Below, piece after piece: positions 33,909 to 44,300 of a stretch of DNA of 53,772 bases. Numbering within the stretch: the stretch's first letter is position 1; each line of letters opens with the position of its first letter. The notes beneath the pieces were generated by a model. That model searched no databases, had not been told where the DNA came from, and saw nothing but the letters and a program-made list of their open reading frames with translations. The stretch is from JBOGEB01 sp050743125 (lineage in GTDB: Bacteria > Actinomycetota > Nitriliruptoria > Euzebyales > Egibacteraceae), in NCBI GenBank assembly GCA_050743125.1, contig JBOGEB010000008.1, positions 1 through 53,772 of the forward strand, read 5' to 3'. Made by a program: the position numbers and the translations under genes.

Positions 33909-34093
33909 TCCAGCCCCTTAGGGTCGACGTTGCTGCGCTGCAGCTACTGCCGGAGACCCAGCCGCTCGGGCCGGCCCCCGTCGAGGGCGGTTTGGCCTGC
34001 GACGGCACCTGCCTGCTCACCAGCTTCTGCGGGATCCTGCTGTCCTGCCTGTCTGCTACCTGTGGGTCCGGAACGGCGGTTATGCCGGACTAG
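33905..34093 (+). CDS. lanA: Class IV lanthipeptide precursor, 62 aa
   Basis: ATG 33905 follows GAGAGGAGGTG and overlaps the protease stop (ATGA). The leader begins MIQPLRVDVAALQLLPETQP and is rich in Leu, as in venezuelin-type leaders (LPETDPVG is similar, from memory). The core is near ACDGTCLLTSFCGILLSCL and SATCGSGTAVMPD. It holds several Thr/Ser and five Cys, giving Thr/Ser-x(n)-Cys pairs that could form up to about four lanthionine or methyllanthionine rings. The exact cleavage site is not visible; GPAP just before VEGGLACDG is a possible POP site. Confidence 0.82.
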   Translation: MIQPLRVDVAALQLLPETQPLGPAPVEGGLACDGTCLLTSFCGILLSCLSATCGSGTAVMPD

Positions 34094-34109
34094 GCCCATG
34101 TTGTGCTGT

Positions 34110-34175
34110 CGCCGCCTTGGGGCGGCGGCAGCGAAACGGGGAGAGGCACGGGGACGGGCCCAACCGGGCCCGTCC
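34110..34175 (+). terminator. Two consecutive hairpins after lanA
   Basis: CGCCGCC-TTGG-GGCGGCG (34110-34127), then GGACGGGCCC-AACC-GGGCCCGTCC (34152-34175), a perfect 10-bp stem. No T-tract follows. They probably terminate most transcripts after the abundant lanA mRNA, or protect its 3' end, while the exporter genes are read through at a lower level. Confidence 0.7.
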
Positions 34176-34249
34176 TCCGTACCCCTCGGACTACCAGAAT
34201 CGCATGGACTCAACTGCTCCCGCCACCGGATCACGGAACAGGAGTCAGC

Positions 34250-34375
34250 ATGAGACGCTCGCGACGTGCAGGTTTCAGGCGGAGCACCACCGCATCCCGC
34301 ACCGTGCAGATGACCGCTACGCACGGAAAATCGTTGGCCGACGGCTGCTCTCGGCTTGCGGAGACAGCGCGTTGA
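34250..34375 (+). CDS. Small Arg-rich ORF, 41 aa, coupled to the exporter
   Basis: ATG 34250 follows ACAGGAGTCAGC. The product starts MRRSRRAGFRRSTTASRTVQ and ends SLADGCSRLAETAR; it is basic and rich in Ser/Thr with one Cys. Its TGA (34373-34375) overlaps the TTG start of the ABC gene. It may be a coupling ORF, a second minor lanthipeptide substrate or a remnant. No homologue is recognised. Confidence 0.4.
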   Translation: MRRSRRAGFRRSTTASRTVQMTATHGKSLADGCSRLAETAR

Positions 34376-36102
34376 CGGCTGACCGGCTGTTGGCGCAGGC
34401 AGCGAGGCGGGCACCGTGGTGGAGCGTGCTGTTCGTGCTGGCGATGGTGGTCGGGGCTGGCTCAGGGCTGCTGTTGCCGGCGGCGTTGGCCGGAGCGGTC
34501 GACGCGGCGTTGAAAGGAGCTGGATTCGGCATCGCGTTGGTCAGCCTTGGCACGTTGCTCGTCGCCGACACCTTTGCCAGCCTGGTGGCGGGCGTGGCAG
34601 GCGCCCGTTACTCGGCGGTCACCAGCGCCTGGCTGCGGCACCGGCTGCTGCGGCACACGCTCGCGCTCGGGATACCCGGCCAGCGCCGTTTTGCGGCGGG
34701 GGACGTGCTGAGCCGGCTCACCGGGGACGCGCCCGGGGCGGGGCAGGTGCTGCCTGCGCTGGCCGGCGTCGTCGTGGCCGTCATCTCGGCGCTCGGCGCC
34801 GTGGTGGCGCTGTGGCTGATCGACTGGGCCCTCGCGGTGGCGTTCCTGGTTGGGGTACTGCCGATATTCGTCCTCGTTCGCGTCTTTATGGCGCAAGCCT
34901 CGGGTTTGTTCGTGGGCTACCAGCGGGCACAGGCCGCGATCGCCGCCAGGCTGCTTGACGCGTTCACGGGCATCCGCACGATCCGCGTCAGCGGGACCGC
35001 CGAACAGGAGATCGACCGCATCCTGGTGCCGCTGGGTGAGCTGGACGCATGCGGCCGCGCGCTGTGGCACGCGCAACGCCAGGTGGGCTGGCAGGCCGGG
35101 CTGTTGGTGCCGGCCTTGGAGGTCGTGGTGCTCGCCGTAGCCGGTTTCGGAGTGGCCGCCGGGCGCGTCACGCCTGGTCAGCTGCTCGCCGCCGTCGGCT
35201 ACGTCCGCATTGCGGTGGGGATGTTCGAGCAGATCGAGACGCTGGTGGGAATCGTGCGGGCACGTGCGTCCGCCACCCGGGTCGCCGAGGTGCTGGCCGT
35301 CGCCCCGCCGTCCCGACCTGTCCTCCGCGCCCTGCCTGCCGGTCCAGGCGCGCTCCAGCTGCGCGGGGTCACGGTACGCGCCGGCGACACGTTGACGCTC
35401 GACCGGCTCGACCTCGAGGTTCCGGCTGGCTGCTGTGTTGCCGTCGTGGGCCGCTGCGGGGCGGGCAAGACGACCCTGGCGTTGCTGGTAGGCGGGCTGC
35501 TGCTGCCTGACGAGGGTGAGGTGTTGTTGGACGGTGTCCCAGTGACCGCGTTGGCGTCGGAGCAGCTGCGCACCGCGGTGGCCTACGCGTTCGCCCGGCC
35601 GTTTCTGTTCGACGGGACCGTCCATGACGCGATCGCCTTCGCCCAGCCGACGCTTTCTCGGGCGCAGGTCGAGCAGGCGGCGCGGGTGGCAGCGGCCGAC
35701 GGGTTTATCCGCCGCCTGCCGGCCGGCTACGACACGCCACTGACCCAAGCCCCCCTGTCAGGCGGCGAGGCGCAGCGGCTGGGCCTGGCCAGGGCGATCG
35801 CATGGGACGGGCGGGTGATGGTCTTCGACGACGCGACCTCCAGCCTGGACACCGCCACCGAGGTGACGGTGTCCGCCGCTCTGGCCGGCCTGCTGGCCGG
35901 CCGCACCACCATCGTCGTCGCGCATCGGGCCGCCACCGCCGCCCGCGCCGACCTGGTGGCCTGGTTGGAGGGCGGACGGCTCCGCAGGCTCGGCCCGCAC
36001 GTCCGGCTCTGGGACGACCCCGAGTACCGCGCGGTGTTCGCCGCCGAAGCGCCGGTGCCGGTGCGGGTGCAAGCTGGCGTGCGGCAGGAGGCACGGGCAT
36101 GA
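34372..36102 (+). CDS. ABC exporter half, lanthipeptide cluster (degenerate ATP site)
   Basis: 576 aa if TTG 34372 (after GCGGAGACAG) is the start; in-frame codons upstream encode Arg/His-rich sequence unlike an ABC N-terminus. Membrane part in residues about 15-310, then the ATPase domain: Walker A GRCGAGKTT, signature PLSGGEAQRLGLARAI, and Walker B VMVFDDATSSLD, where Asp replaces the catalytic Glu. It therefore probably supplies the degenerate site of a heterodimer with the next gene. Likely exports the lanthipeptide. Confidence 0.8.
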   Translation: MTADRLLAQAARRAPWWSVLFVLAMVVGAGSGLLLPAALAGAVDAALKGAGFGIALVSLGTLLVADTFASLVAGVAGARYSAVTSAWLRHRLLRHTLALGIPGQRRFAAGDVLSRLTGDAPGAGQVLPALAGVVVAVISALGAVVALWLIDWALAVAFLVGVLPIFVLVRVFMAQASGLFVGYQRAQAAIAARLLDAFTGIRTIRVSGTAEQEIDRILVPLGELDACGRALWHAQRQVGWQAGLLVPALEVVVLAVAGFGVAAGRVTPGQLLAAVGYVRIAVGMFEQIETLVGIVRARASATRVAEVLAVAPPSRPVLRALPAGPGALQLRGVTVRAGDTLTLDRLDLEVPAGCCVAVVGRCGAGKTTLALLVGGLLLPDEGEVLLDGVPVTALASEQLRTAVAYAFARPFLFDGTVHDAIAFAQPTLSRAQVEQAARVAAADGFIRRLPAGYDTPLTQAPLSGGEAQRLGLARAIAWDGRVMVFDDATSSLDTATEVTVSAALAGLLAGRTTIVVAHRAATAARADLVAWLEGGRLRRLGPHVRLWDDPEYRAVFAAEAPVPVRVQAGVRQEARA

Positions 36103-37874
36103 GCCGGGGCTCCGGTTGGGCGCTGCTGGCCCGCCACCTTGGCGCCCAGCGGCGGGCGCTGGCGCACGTGGCGGGTTGGACGCTGGTCGAGTCTTTGCCA
36201 GCGTTGGGCTCGGGTCTGCTGGTCGCTGCGGCGTTGGACCGCGGGTTCCTAGCCGGCCGGCCGGCGGTCGGGCTGGGCTGGCTGGGCCTGTTTACCGCGG
36301 CCCTGGGGGTACGCGCGTACGCCACCTTCAGGCTGTACCCGTGGCTGGCCGAGACGGTCGAGCCGCTGCGGAACGGGCTGGTCCGCGACGTCGTCACCGC
36401 GGCGGTGACCCGGGGGGTCACCGGAGCCGGCCAACCCGGCAGCAGCGACGTCGCACGGTTGACGCAGCAGGTCGAGACCGTCCGTCAGCTCGTCTCCGCG
36501 CTGCTGGGCACCCTGCGCCAGTTCGGCATGGCCATCGCGGCCAGCCTGGTCGGCGTCGCCGCGTTGGCGCCCGCCGTCGCCGGACTCGTCGTCCCGTTCG
36601 TGCTCGCGGCGCTGGGGCTGTACGCGGTCTTGCTGCGCTCGCTCGCCGCCCGCTACCGGCGGGTGGTGCTCGCCGACGAGGCGATCGCCCACGCGGGCGG
36701 CCAGGTACTGGTCGGCCTGCGTGACGTGCTCGCCTACGGCGCCGAAGCGCAGCACGCAGCCACGGTCGGGACGGTGATCGACGACCAAGCCAGCGCCGAG
36801 CAGGCGCTCGCCGGCGCTCGGGCGGTGCGTGGCCTCGTGATCGTCCTCGGCGCCCATCTGCCCCTGCTCACGGTCTTGCTGGCCGTACCCTGGCTGCGGG
36901 GAAGCCAAGGGCTGTCAGTCGGCGCGATCACCGGCGCCATCGTCTACCTCACCACCAGCCTGGGCCCGGCGCTGCGCTCCTTGGTCAATGTCGCGGGCAG
37001 CTTGGGGCTGGGCCTCGCGGTGACCGTCCGGCGCCTGGCCGAAGCCTGCACCCTGCCCCCGGCAACGTCCCAAAGCGGCCGGGGACCGGCCCCGTCCGGG
37101 CGCGACCTGCACATAGCACAGGTGACCTTCGCGTACAGCCCCATGGCGCAACCGGTCCTGTCCAACCTCGACCTGTGCCTAGGCCAGGGCGAGCATCTGG
37201 CCGTCGTCGGTCCCAGCGGCATCGGCAAGTCCACGCTCGCCAACCTGCTCGTCGGAGTGCTGCAACCCCAAGCCGGCCAGGTCCGCCTCGGCGGGATCCC
37301 CCTTTCCGACATCGACGAGACCTGGCTGCGCCGGCTGATCGCGCTGATCCCCCAACAGGCATACGTCTTCGCCGGCACCCTGCGAGAAAACCTCACCTAT
37401 CTGCGTCCCGACGCCACTGAGGACGACCTCGACGACGCCGTTGACGCGGTCGGGCTGCGACCAACCCTTGACCGACTCGACGGCTACCAAACACGAATCG
37501 GCACTGGCGGCGTCATGCTTTCCGAAGGCGAACGCCAACTCGTCGCCCTCGCTCGTGTTTGGCTGTCCCCAGCACGTATCGTCATCCTCGACGAGGCCAC
37601 CTGTCACCTGGATCCTGTCGCCGAGGCCAACGCTGAAACCGCTTTTTCCGCCCGTGCGGACACCACCGTTGTCGTTGTTGCTCATCGGATCAGCTCCGCA
37701 ATGCGTGCCAGGAGGATCCTGCTCATGGACGGCGCTACGCCTTTGCTCGGTACCCACGACACGTTGTTGTCCCATCCGCTTTACGCCAACCTCGTCGGCC
37801 ACTGGCAACACGAGCCGCCGACCACAAGCAGCGCCCGCCCCGCCCGGGCTGATGCCCCTATGGGTGTCGGTTGA
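36099..37874 (+). CDS. ABC exporter half, lanthipeptide cluster
   Basis: 591 aa from ATG 36099, overlapping the preceding stop (ATGA). Membrane part, then Walker A GPSGIGKST, a non-consensus signature MLSEGERQLVALARVWL (LSEGE where LSGGQ is usual) and a normal Walker B VILDEATCHLD with Glu. The two halves thus carry complementary departures from consensus, as heterodimeric type IV exporters do. Last gene of the lanthipeptide cluster. Confidence 0.8.
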   Translation: MSRGSGWALLARHLGAQRRALAHVAGWTLVESLPALGSGLLVAAALDRGFLAGRPAVGLGWLGLFTAALGVRAYATFRLYPWLAETVEPLRNGLVRDVVTAAVTRGVTGAGQPGSSDVARLTQQVETVRQLVSALLGTLRQFGMAIAASLVGVAALAPAVAGLVVPFVLAALGLYAVLLRSLAARYRRVVLADEAIAHAGGQVLVGLRDVLAYGAEAQHAATVGTVIDDQASAEQALAGARAVRGLVIVLGAHLPLLTVLLAVPWLRGSQGLSVGAITGAIVYLTTSLGPALRSLVNVAGSLGLGLAVTVRRLAEACTLPPATSQSGRGPAPSGRDLHIAQVTFAYSPMAQPVLSNLDLCLGQGEHLAVVGPSGIGKSTLANLLVGVLQPQAGQVRLGGIPLSDIDETWLRRLIALIPQQAYVFAGTLRENLTYLRPDATEDDLDDAVDAVGLRPTLDRLDGYQTRIGTGGVMLSEGERQLVALARVWLSPARIVILDEATCHLDPVAEANAETAFSARADTTVVVVAHRISSAMRARRILLMDGATPLLGTHDTLLSHPLYANLVGHWQHEPPTTSSARPARADAPMGVG

Positions 37875-38306
37875 CGGGTGAGGGATCTGTAGTCATTTGT
37901 CGCCTAAGGAAGACATCAGGCCTACAGCCGTACCTATCAGAAACATGTTGACTGAGACCGCCAAGCGTTATAACATCTAGGACAATCTCTGATTCATTTC
38001 CTTATGCGAATGGTCGAGTGGAGTGGGTGGGGAGCAGTTTCATGATCCGTTGATCCTGGCTCGAACCTGCTGCGCCGTGGGCCGCTCACCGCAGCCGCCG
38101 GGAAGCGCGTCCGGCTCGGCGGGCTCACGAGCACGCTCACGATCTTTGGGGTCGCCGACGATGGCGTGATCTGCTGGAGGTCGTGACCGCGCTGGCTCTC
38201 CTATTCGGCTACGTGCGGTTCGCCGGTGTCTTTACCGCGAGTGAAAGCGTCGCAGCGCTGGGGGGCCTGAGCACAGCACAGATTGTGATGATCAACGGGG
38301 GACTCT
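37875..38306 (+). promoter_or_regulatory. Intergenic region with possible PKS promoter
   Basis: 432 bp without a convincing gene. The first part is AT-rich; TTGACT (37948-37953) and TATAAC (37969-37974) resemble -35 and -10 boxes but are only 15 bp apart. The second part (38040-38300) is GC-rich, with short fragmentary frames that may be gene remnants. Confidence 0.3.
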
Positions 38307-41300
38307 ATGGTCGCGCAGTTTCATCGGCGCGAGCTCGTCATCGGGTTGAGCCCATTCGGCGAGCCCAACGCTCGACTGGTCGGCGCAGTCTGCTGCGCCG
38401 GCGGTCTGGGCGTGCTCGACTTGGGTGTGGGCGACCGCCAAGCCAGGCAAGCATTGGACCTCACCCGGCGGTGGGCCCCGGGACCCTTCGGTGTCCGGGT
38501 CACCGCCGGCTGCGCGCTGCGGCCGGCTGACCTGCCGGCCGAGGTGGACGCCGTGCTGCTCGGTGCGGACGCTCCGTGGCAGCCAGCGGAGCTCGTCGAG
38601 CGCTACCGGGTGCTGGCCGAGGTCACCGGGGTCGAGGAGGCGCTGCGGGCGGCTGGGGAGGGCGCACACGGCCTGGTGGCCCGAGGGCACGAGGCCGGCG
38701 GGCGGGTCGGCGCGCTGAGCAGCTTTGTGCTGCTGCAACGGTTGCTGTCCACGCAGGAGCTGGACCTGCCCGTGTGGGTCTGCGGCGGTGTCGGCCTGCG
38801 CACCGCGGCTGGGGCGGTGCTTGGCGGTGCGGCCGGGGTGGTGCTGGACAGCCAGCTCGCCTTGCTGACCGAGTCCGAGCTGCCCGAGGAGGTGTCCCGA
38901 GCGATCGCTGCGATGGACGGCTCGGAGACCGTGCTGCTCGCCGGCCATCGAGTCCTGCGTCGACGTGGTCCTGAGGTGCGGCCCGGTCCTGACGCTGCAC
39001 AGACGGATTCGGGTCAGCCAGCGGCGGAGGTCGCGGCCAGGCTCGGCGCCAGGGACCTGCGCACGCAAGCGCTGCCGATCGGCCAGGACGGATTCCTCGC
39101 CAAGCGGTTCGCCGACCGCTTCAGCACTGCCGGCCGCGCGGTGCGCGCGGTGCGGGAGTCGATCCTGGACGCGTTGCGTGAGGGCTCGGCGGGCGACACG
39201 CTGCGTGCCGGCACGCCGCTGTCCCGCGCGCTGGGCACCACGCTGCCGATCGCCCAGGGTCCGATGACCAGGGTCAGCGACCAGGCCCAGTTCGCCGCGG
39301 CGGTCGCCGAGGAGGGCGCGATGCCGTTCATCGCGCTCGCGCTGTCGGGACGGGAGCAGACCCGCACGCTGCTCGACCAGACCCGCGCCGCGCTCGGCGA
39401 CCACCCGTGGGGCGTCGGTGTGCTGGGCTTCGCGCCCGAGGAGATCCGCGCAGCCCAGCTGGACGTCATCCGCGAGGTGCGACCGTCCTGCGCGGTGATC
39501 GCCAGCGGCCGGCCCTCGCAGGCGGCTGCGCTGGAAGCGGTCGGGATCGGCACGTTCCTGCACGTCCCCTCGCCGGGGCTGCTCGAGCAGTTCCTCGACG
39601 CGGGCGCCCGCAAGTTCGTCTTCGAAGGCTCCGAATGCGGTGGTCACGTCGGCCCCCGGTCAAGCTTCTCGCTCTGGGAGGCCCAGCTCGCCGTGCTGAC
39701 CGACTACCTGGACGCTCAGCGGAGCGAGGCGGCAGCCAGCCAGATCCAGGTGCTCTTCGCCGGCGGGATACACGACGCGCGGTCCGCCGCGATGGTGGCC
39801 GTCCTCGCCGCGCCGCTGGCCCGGCGGGGCGCGGGCGTCGGCGTGCTGATGGGCACCGCCTACCTGTTCACCGAGGAGGCGGTCGCCTGCGGCGCGATCC
39901 AGCCGCTGTTCCAGCGCCAGGTGCTGCGAGCCGAGCGGACCGAGCTGCTGGAGACCGCGCCCGGTCACGCCACCCGCTGCGTCGCGAGCCCGTTCGCGGA
40001 GCGCTTCCTGGCCATCAAGGGTGACCTCCGCGCCCGAGGCCTGCCGGACCGGCAGGTTTGGGAGGAGCTGGAGCTGCTCAACGTGGGCCGGTTGCGCGTC
40101 GCCAGCAAGGGCGTGCAGCGGCTGGGCGCCGACCTGGTCGCCGTCGACGAGGCCGAGCAGCTGGCCCAGGGCCTGTTCATGGCCGGCCAGGTCGCGGTGC
40201 TGCGCTCGGCCACCACGACGATCCCCGCGCTGCACTCCGCGGTGAGCGGCGAGGCGGCGGACCTCCTCGCCGCACGCACCGCGCAGCTGCGCTCGCAGCT
40301 GGAGGTGGCAGACGTCCGGGTTCGCAAACCGGCGACCGCCCCGCCGCTGGACATCGCGGTCGTCGGCATGGCCTGCGTGTTCCCCGGCTCCCCCGACCTG
40401 GCGAGCTTCTGGGCGAACGTGGTGGCCGGCACAGACGCGATCACCGAGGTTCCCGCCGAGCGGTGGGACACCGACGTGTACTACTCCCCCGAGGCCACGG
40501 GCGACGCCTCCGGTGACCGCACGCCGTCGAAGTGGGGCGGCTTCCTGCCGAAGATCCCATTCGACCCGCTGCGCTACGGCATCCCGCCGTCCTCGCTCGC
40601 GAGCATCGAGCCGGTGCAGCTGCTCGCGCTGGAGGCCGCCCGTCGGGCGCTGGCAGACGCCGGCTACGAGCACCGGGACCTCGACCGCTCCCGCGTTGCC
40701 GTGGTGTTCGGCGCTCAGGCCGGCAGCGACCTGTCTGCCACGACGGCGCTGCGGTCCCTGCTGCCTGCCTACCTCGGCGAGATCCCCCAGGAGCTGGCTG
40801 CCCAGCTCCCCCGGCTGACCGAGGACTCCTTCCCCGGCATGCTGGCCAACGTCATCGCCGGCCGGATCGCCAACCGGCTGGACCTGGGCGGGGGCAGCTG
40901 CACCGTGGACGCGGCGTGCGCGTCCTCCCTCGCCGCGCTCGACGTGGCCTGCAAGGAGCTGGTCACCAGCGCCAGCGACCTGGTGCTGTGCGGCGGTGCC
41001 GACCTGCACAACGGCGTCAACGACTACCTGCTCTTCTCCTCGGTGCACGCGCTGTCGCCCACGGGGCGGTGCCGCACGTTCGACAGCTCGGCCGACGGCA
41101 TCACCCTCGGCGAGGGCGTGGCCTGCGTGGCCCTCAAGCGGCTCGCGGACGCCGAACGGGACGGCGACCGCATCTACGCCGTGGTCAAGGGTCTCGGCAG
41201 CGCCAGCGACGGCAAGTCGCTCGGCCTCACCGCGCCCCGCCCGCAGGGTCAGCGCAACGCGCTGGAGCGGGCGTACCGCAACGCCCGGATCTCCCCGAGC

Positions 41301-44300
41301 GAGGTCGGCCTGGTCGAGGCGCACGGCAGCGGGACGGTGGTCGGCGACCGCACTGAGCTGCGCACGCTCACCGCGTTGTTCGTCGAGGCTGGGGCGGCGC
41401 CTGGCAGCTGCGCGTTGGGATCGGTGAAATCCCAGATCGGGCACACCAAGTGCGCGGCGGGCCTGGCCGGCCTGATCAAGGCAGCCCTGGCGTTGCACTG
41501 CGGGGTCCGGCCGCCCACCCTGCACGTTGCCCAGCCGAACCCGGCATGGCACGCGGAGTCGAGCCCGTTCTGCTTCTCCCCCACGGCACGGCCGTGGGCG
41601 GCGCCGCCGGCCGAGCGGGTCGCGGGCGTCAGCGCCTTCGGTTTCGGCGGCACCAACTTCCATGTCGTGCTGCGAGCCTATGACGGCGCCCCGGCGCCCC
41701 GGCACGGCATCGACGAGTGGCCCGTGGAGCTGCTCACCTTCCCTGGCGCCGACCACCGCGCCGCCTGCCGGTCGATCGAGCAGCTGCTCGAGCTGGCCAG
41801 CACCAACGACGCCCACGGCCGCCCGTGGCGGCTCCGTGACCTGGCCAGGACGGTCTCCCGCCAGTCCGACCAGTCCGACGAGCCGGTGCAGGTGGCGATC
41901 GTGGCCACCGACCTCGACGACCTGGCCGACCTGCTGCGCCGGGCGGCCCACGGGGAGCATGACCCGGCCAGTGGGCTGTTCCTGGCCAGCCAGGCCGGTC
42001 AGGCCGGTCAGGCCGGTCAGGCGGGCGCGGTGGCGATGCTCTTCCCCGGACAGGGCAGCCAGCGGCCGGGGATGCTCGCCGAGCTGTTCGTCGCGTTCCC
42101 GGAGGTGCAGCACCTCCTGCAGCTCGGTCGGAGGTGGGCCGACACGCTGTTCCCGCCGGCCGCATTCGACCCCGACGCCGCCGGTGAGCAGGAGACGCGG
42201 CTGCGGGACACTCGGGTTGCGCAGCCCGCGTTGGGCATCGCCGGGCTCGCCGTGCACGAGCTGCTCACCCGGCTGGGCGTGCGCCCTGACCTGCTGGCCG
42301 GCCACAGCTATGGCGAGCTCGTCGCGCTGTGCGCCGCCGGCGCCTTCGATCCTGCCACGCTGCTCGAGCTGAGCGAGGCCAGAGCCGAGGCGATCCTCAC
42401 GGCGGCCGGTGTCGACCCAGGCGCGATGGCCGCCGTGCCGGCGTCTGTAGAGCAGGCCGAGCGGGTGCTGCGGGCGGCAGGGCTCGCCGAGCAGGTCGTG
42501 GTCGCCAACCACAACGGGCCCCGTCAGGTCGTGATCTCCGGGCCGACCGCGCTGGTCGAGCGCGCGATGGCGCAGTTCAGCGGCAGCAAGCGGCTCGCAG
42601 TGGCCTGCGCGTTCCACAGCCCGGTGGTGGCCGGGGCCCGCACGCGGTTCGCCGACGCGCTGTCGGGCCGGCCGCTCCGGGATCTCGAGGTGCCGGTGTG
42701 GTCGGGCCGCACCGCAGCGAGCTATCCGAAGGAGGCGGACGGCGTGCGCGCCGAGCTGGCCGCTCAGGTCGACGCGCGGGTGCGCTTCGTCGAGCAGATC
42801 GAGTCGATGTACGCGCAGGGCGCCAGGGTCTTCTTGGAGGCCGGCCCCGGCGACGTGCTGACCGGGTTGGTGAGGACGATCCTCGGCGACCGCCCACACG
42901 TCGCCGTGGCCTGCGAAGGTCCGGCAGGGCAGGGACTTCGCGGCTTCCTGGCCGCGCTGGCCCAGCTCGCGGTCGCCGGGGTGCGGCTGCGCACCAGCTG
43001 GCTGCTCAGCGGTCGCGACGCCACCGACGTGTCCAACACGACGACGCCGAGCCTGCCCGGGTGGACCGTCGACGGCCACGCGGTGCGCACCGTCGACGGC
43101 GCCTTCCTGCCCGACGGTCTCGCCTCCCCTCGACGTGTCCCGGTGACATGGCCCAGCGACGGCGTCGGCAGGGCGCGACCCGATGCCGACCCAGAGGCGT
43201 TGATCACGGAGTTCCTGCGCGCGAGCGTCCAGGTCGTCACCGCGCAGCGCGACGTGCTGCTCTCTTACTTCGGCGCCGCGCCCGGCGTGCCTTGGCGGCA
43301 GCAGCTCACCGCGCAGCCGGCTGCCCAGCAGCCGCAGCTTGGCGCGACTGCCGTCCCCGCGGCCGCTCCTCAGGCGACTCGCCCCAGCGAGTGGTCCGCC
43401 GCGGACACGCTGGCCACCGTGCTGGAGGTCATCAGCGAACGCACCGGCTACCCGATCGACATGATCGAACCCGACGTCGACCTCGAGGCCGACCTGTCCG
43501 TCGACTCCATCAAACGCACCGAAATCGCCGGGGAGCTGGCGACCCGCCTCGCCGCTGACGCTGACGCCAGCCGACTCACCGACGCCGAGCTCGAAGAGCT
43601 CGTCAAAGCCCGCACCGCAGCGGCCATCAGCGGCTGGCTCACCGCCCGGACGGGGAGCGCCGCACCCGCCGTCGGGGCGCAGAGCGACGAGCCCACGCAC
43701 AGGACGACCGCGGTCACCACGAACGGCGTGGCGCCTGAGTGCGCCCATCCGGAAATACGGTGGCATTCGGACGCCCCTGCATCCCCGAATCGCTTACCGA
43801 CGCTACGGGTATGCGCGCCCGACGCGCCTTGCGATCGCAGGCGCTGCTGGACGCCCTCGATGCAGACCGTATTTCCGTCAGGGAGCACTCAGCGGTTCGT
43901 GCTGGAGCGCCGCCCGCTCGACCGCGCCGAGCCGGCAGACGGCTCGGCGCTTGCCGGTCACCGGTTCGTGATCCTCGGCGGCGGCAGCGTCGGCGCGGAG
44001 CTGGCCACCCAACTGCGTGGGCACGGCGCCTTCGTCAGCACCGCCGAGGAGGACTGCGCGCTCACCTGGTGGGACGGGCATCCCCACTCCCCGTCGGCGC
44101 CGACGGCGCCCACCGCACCCGCCGACGGCGTGATCTACCTCCACTCGCTTGTGGCCGCCGACGAGCCGCTGCTGCCCGAGGCGTTCCCGACCTTCCAGGC
44201 GGCGCTGGCCCGCCGCCCACGCTGGCTGCTGGCCGCCTGCCCGGTCGACGTGAGCACCGGCAACCCGCCGCTCGGCCACGTGCAGGCCGCCGGGCTGCGC

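Noticed and set aside
38183..38530. Small protein starting GTG 38183
   Set aside because: Overlaps the PKS start by over 200 bp, has no Shine-Dalgarno site and turns into Arg-rich out-of-frame sequence.
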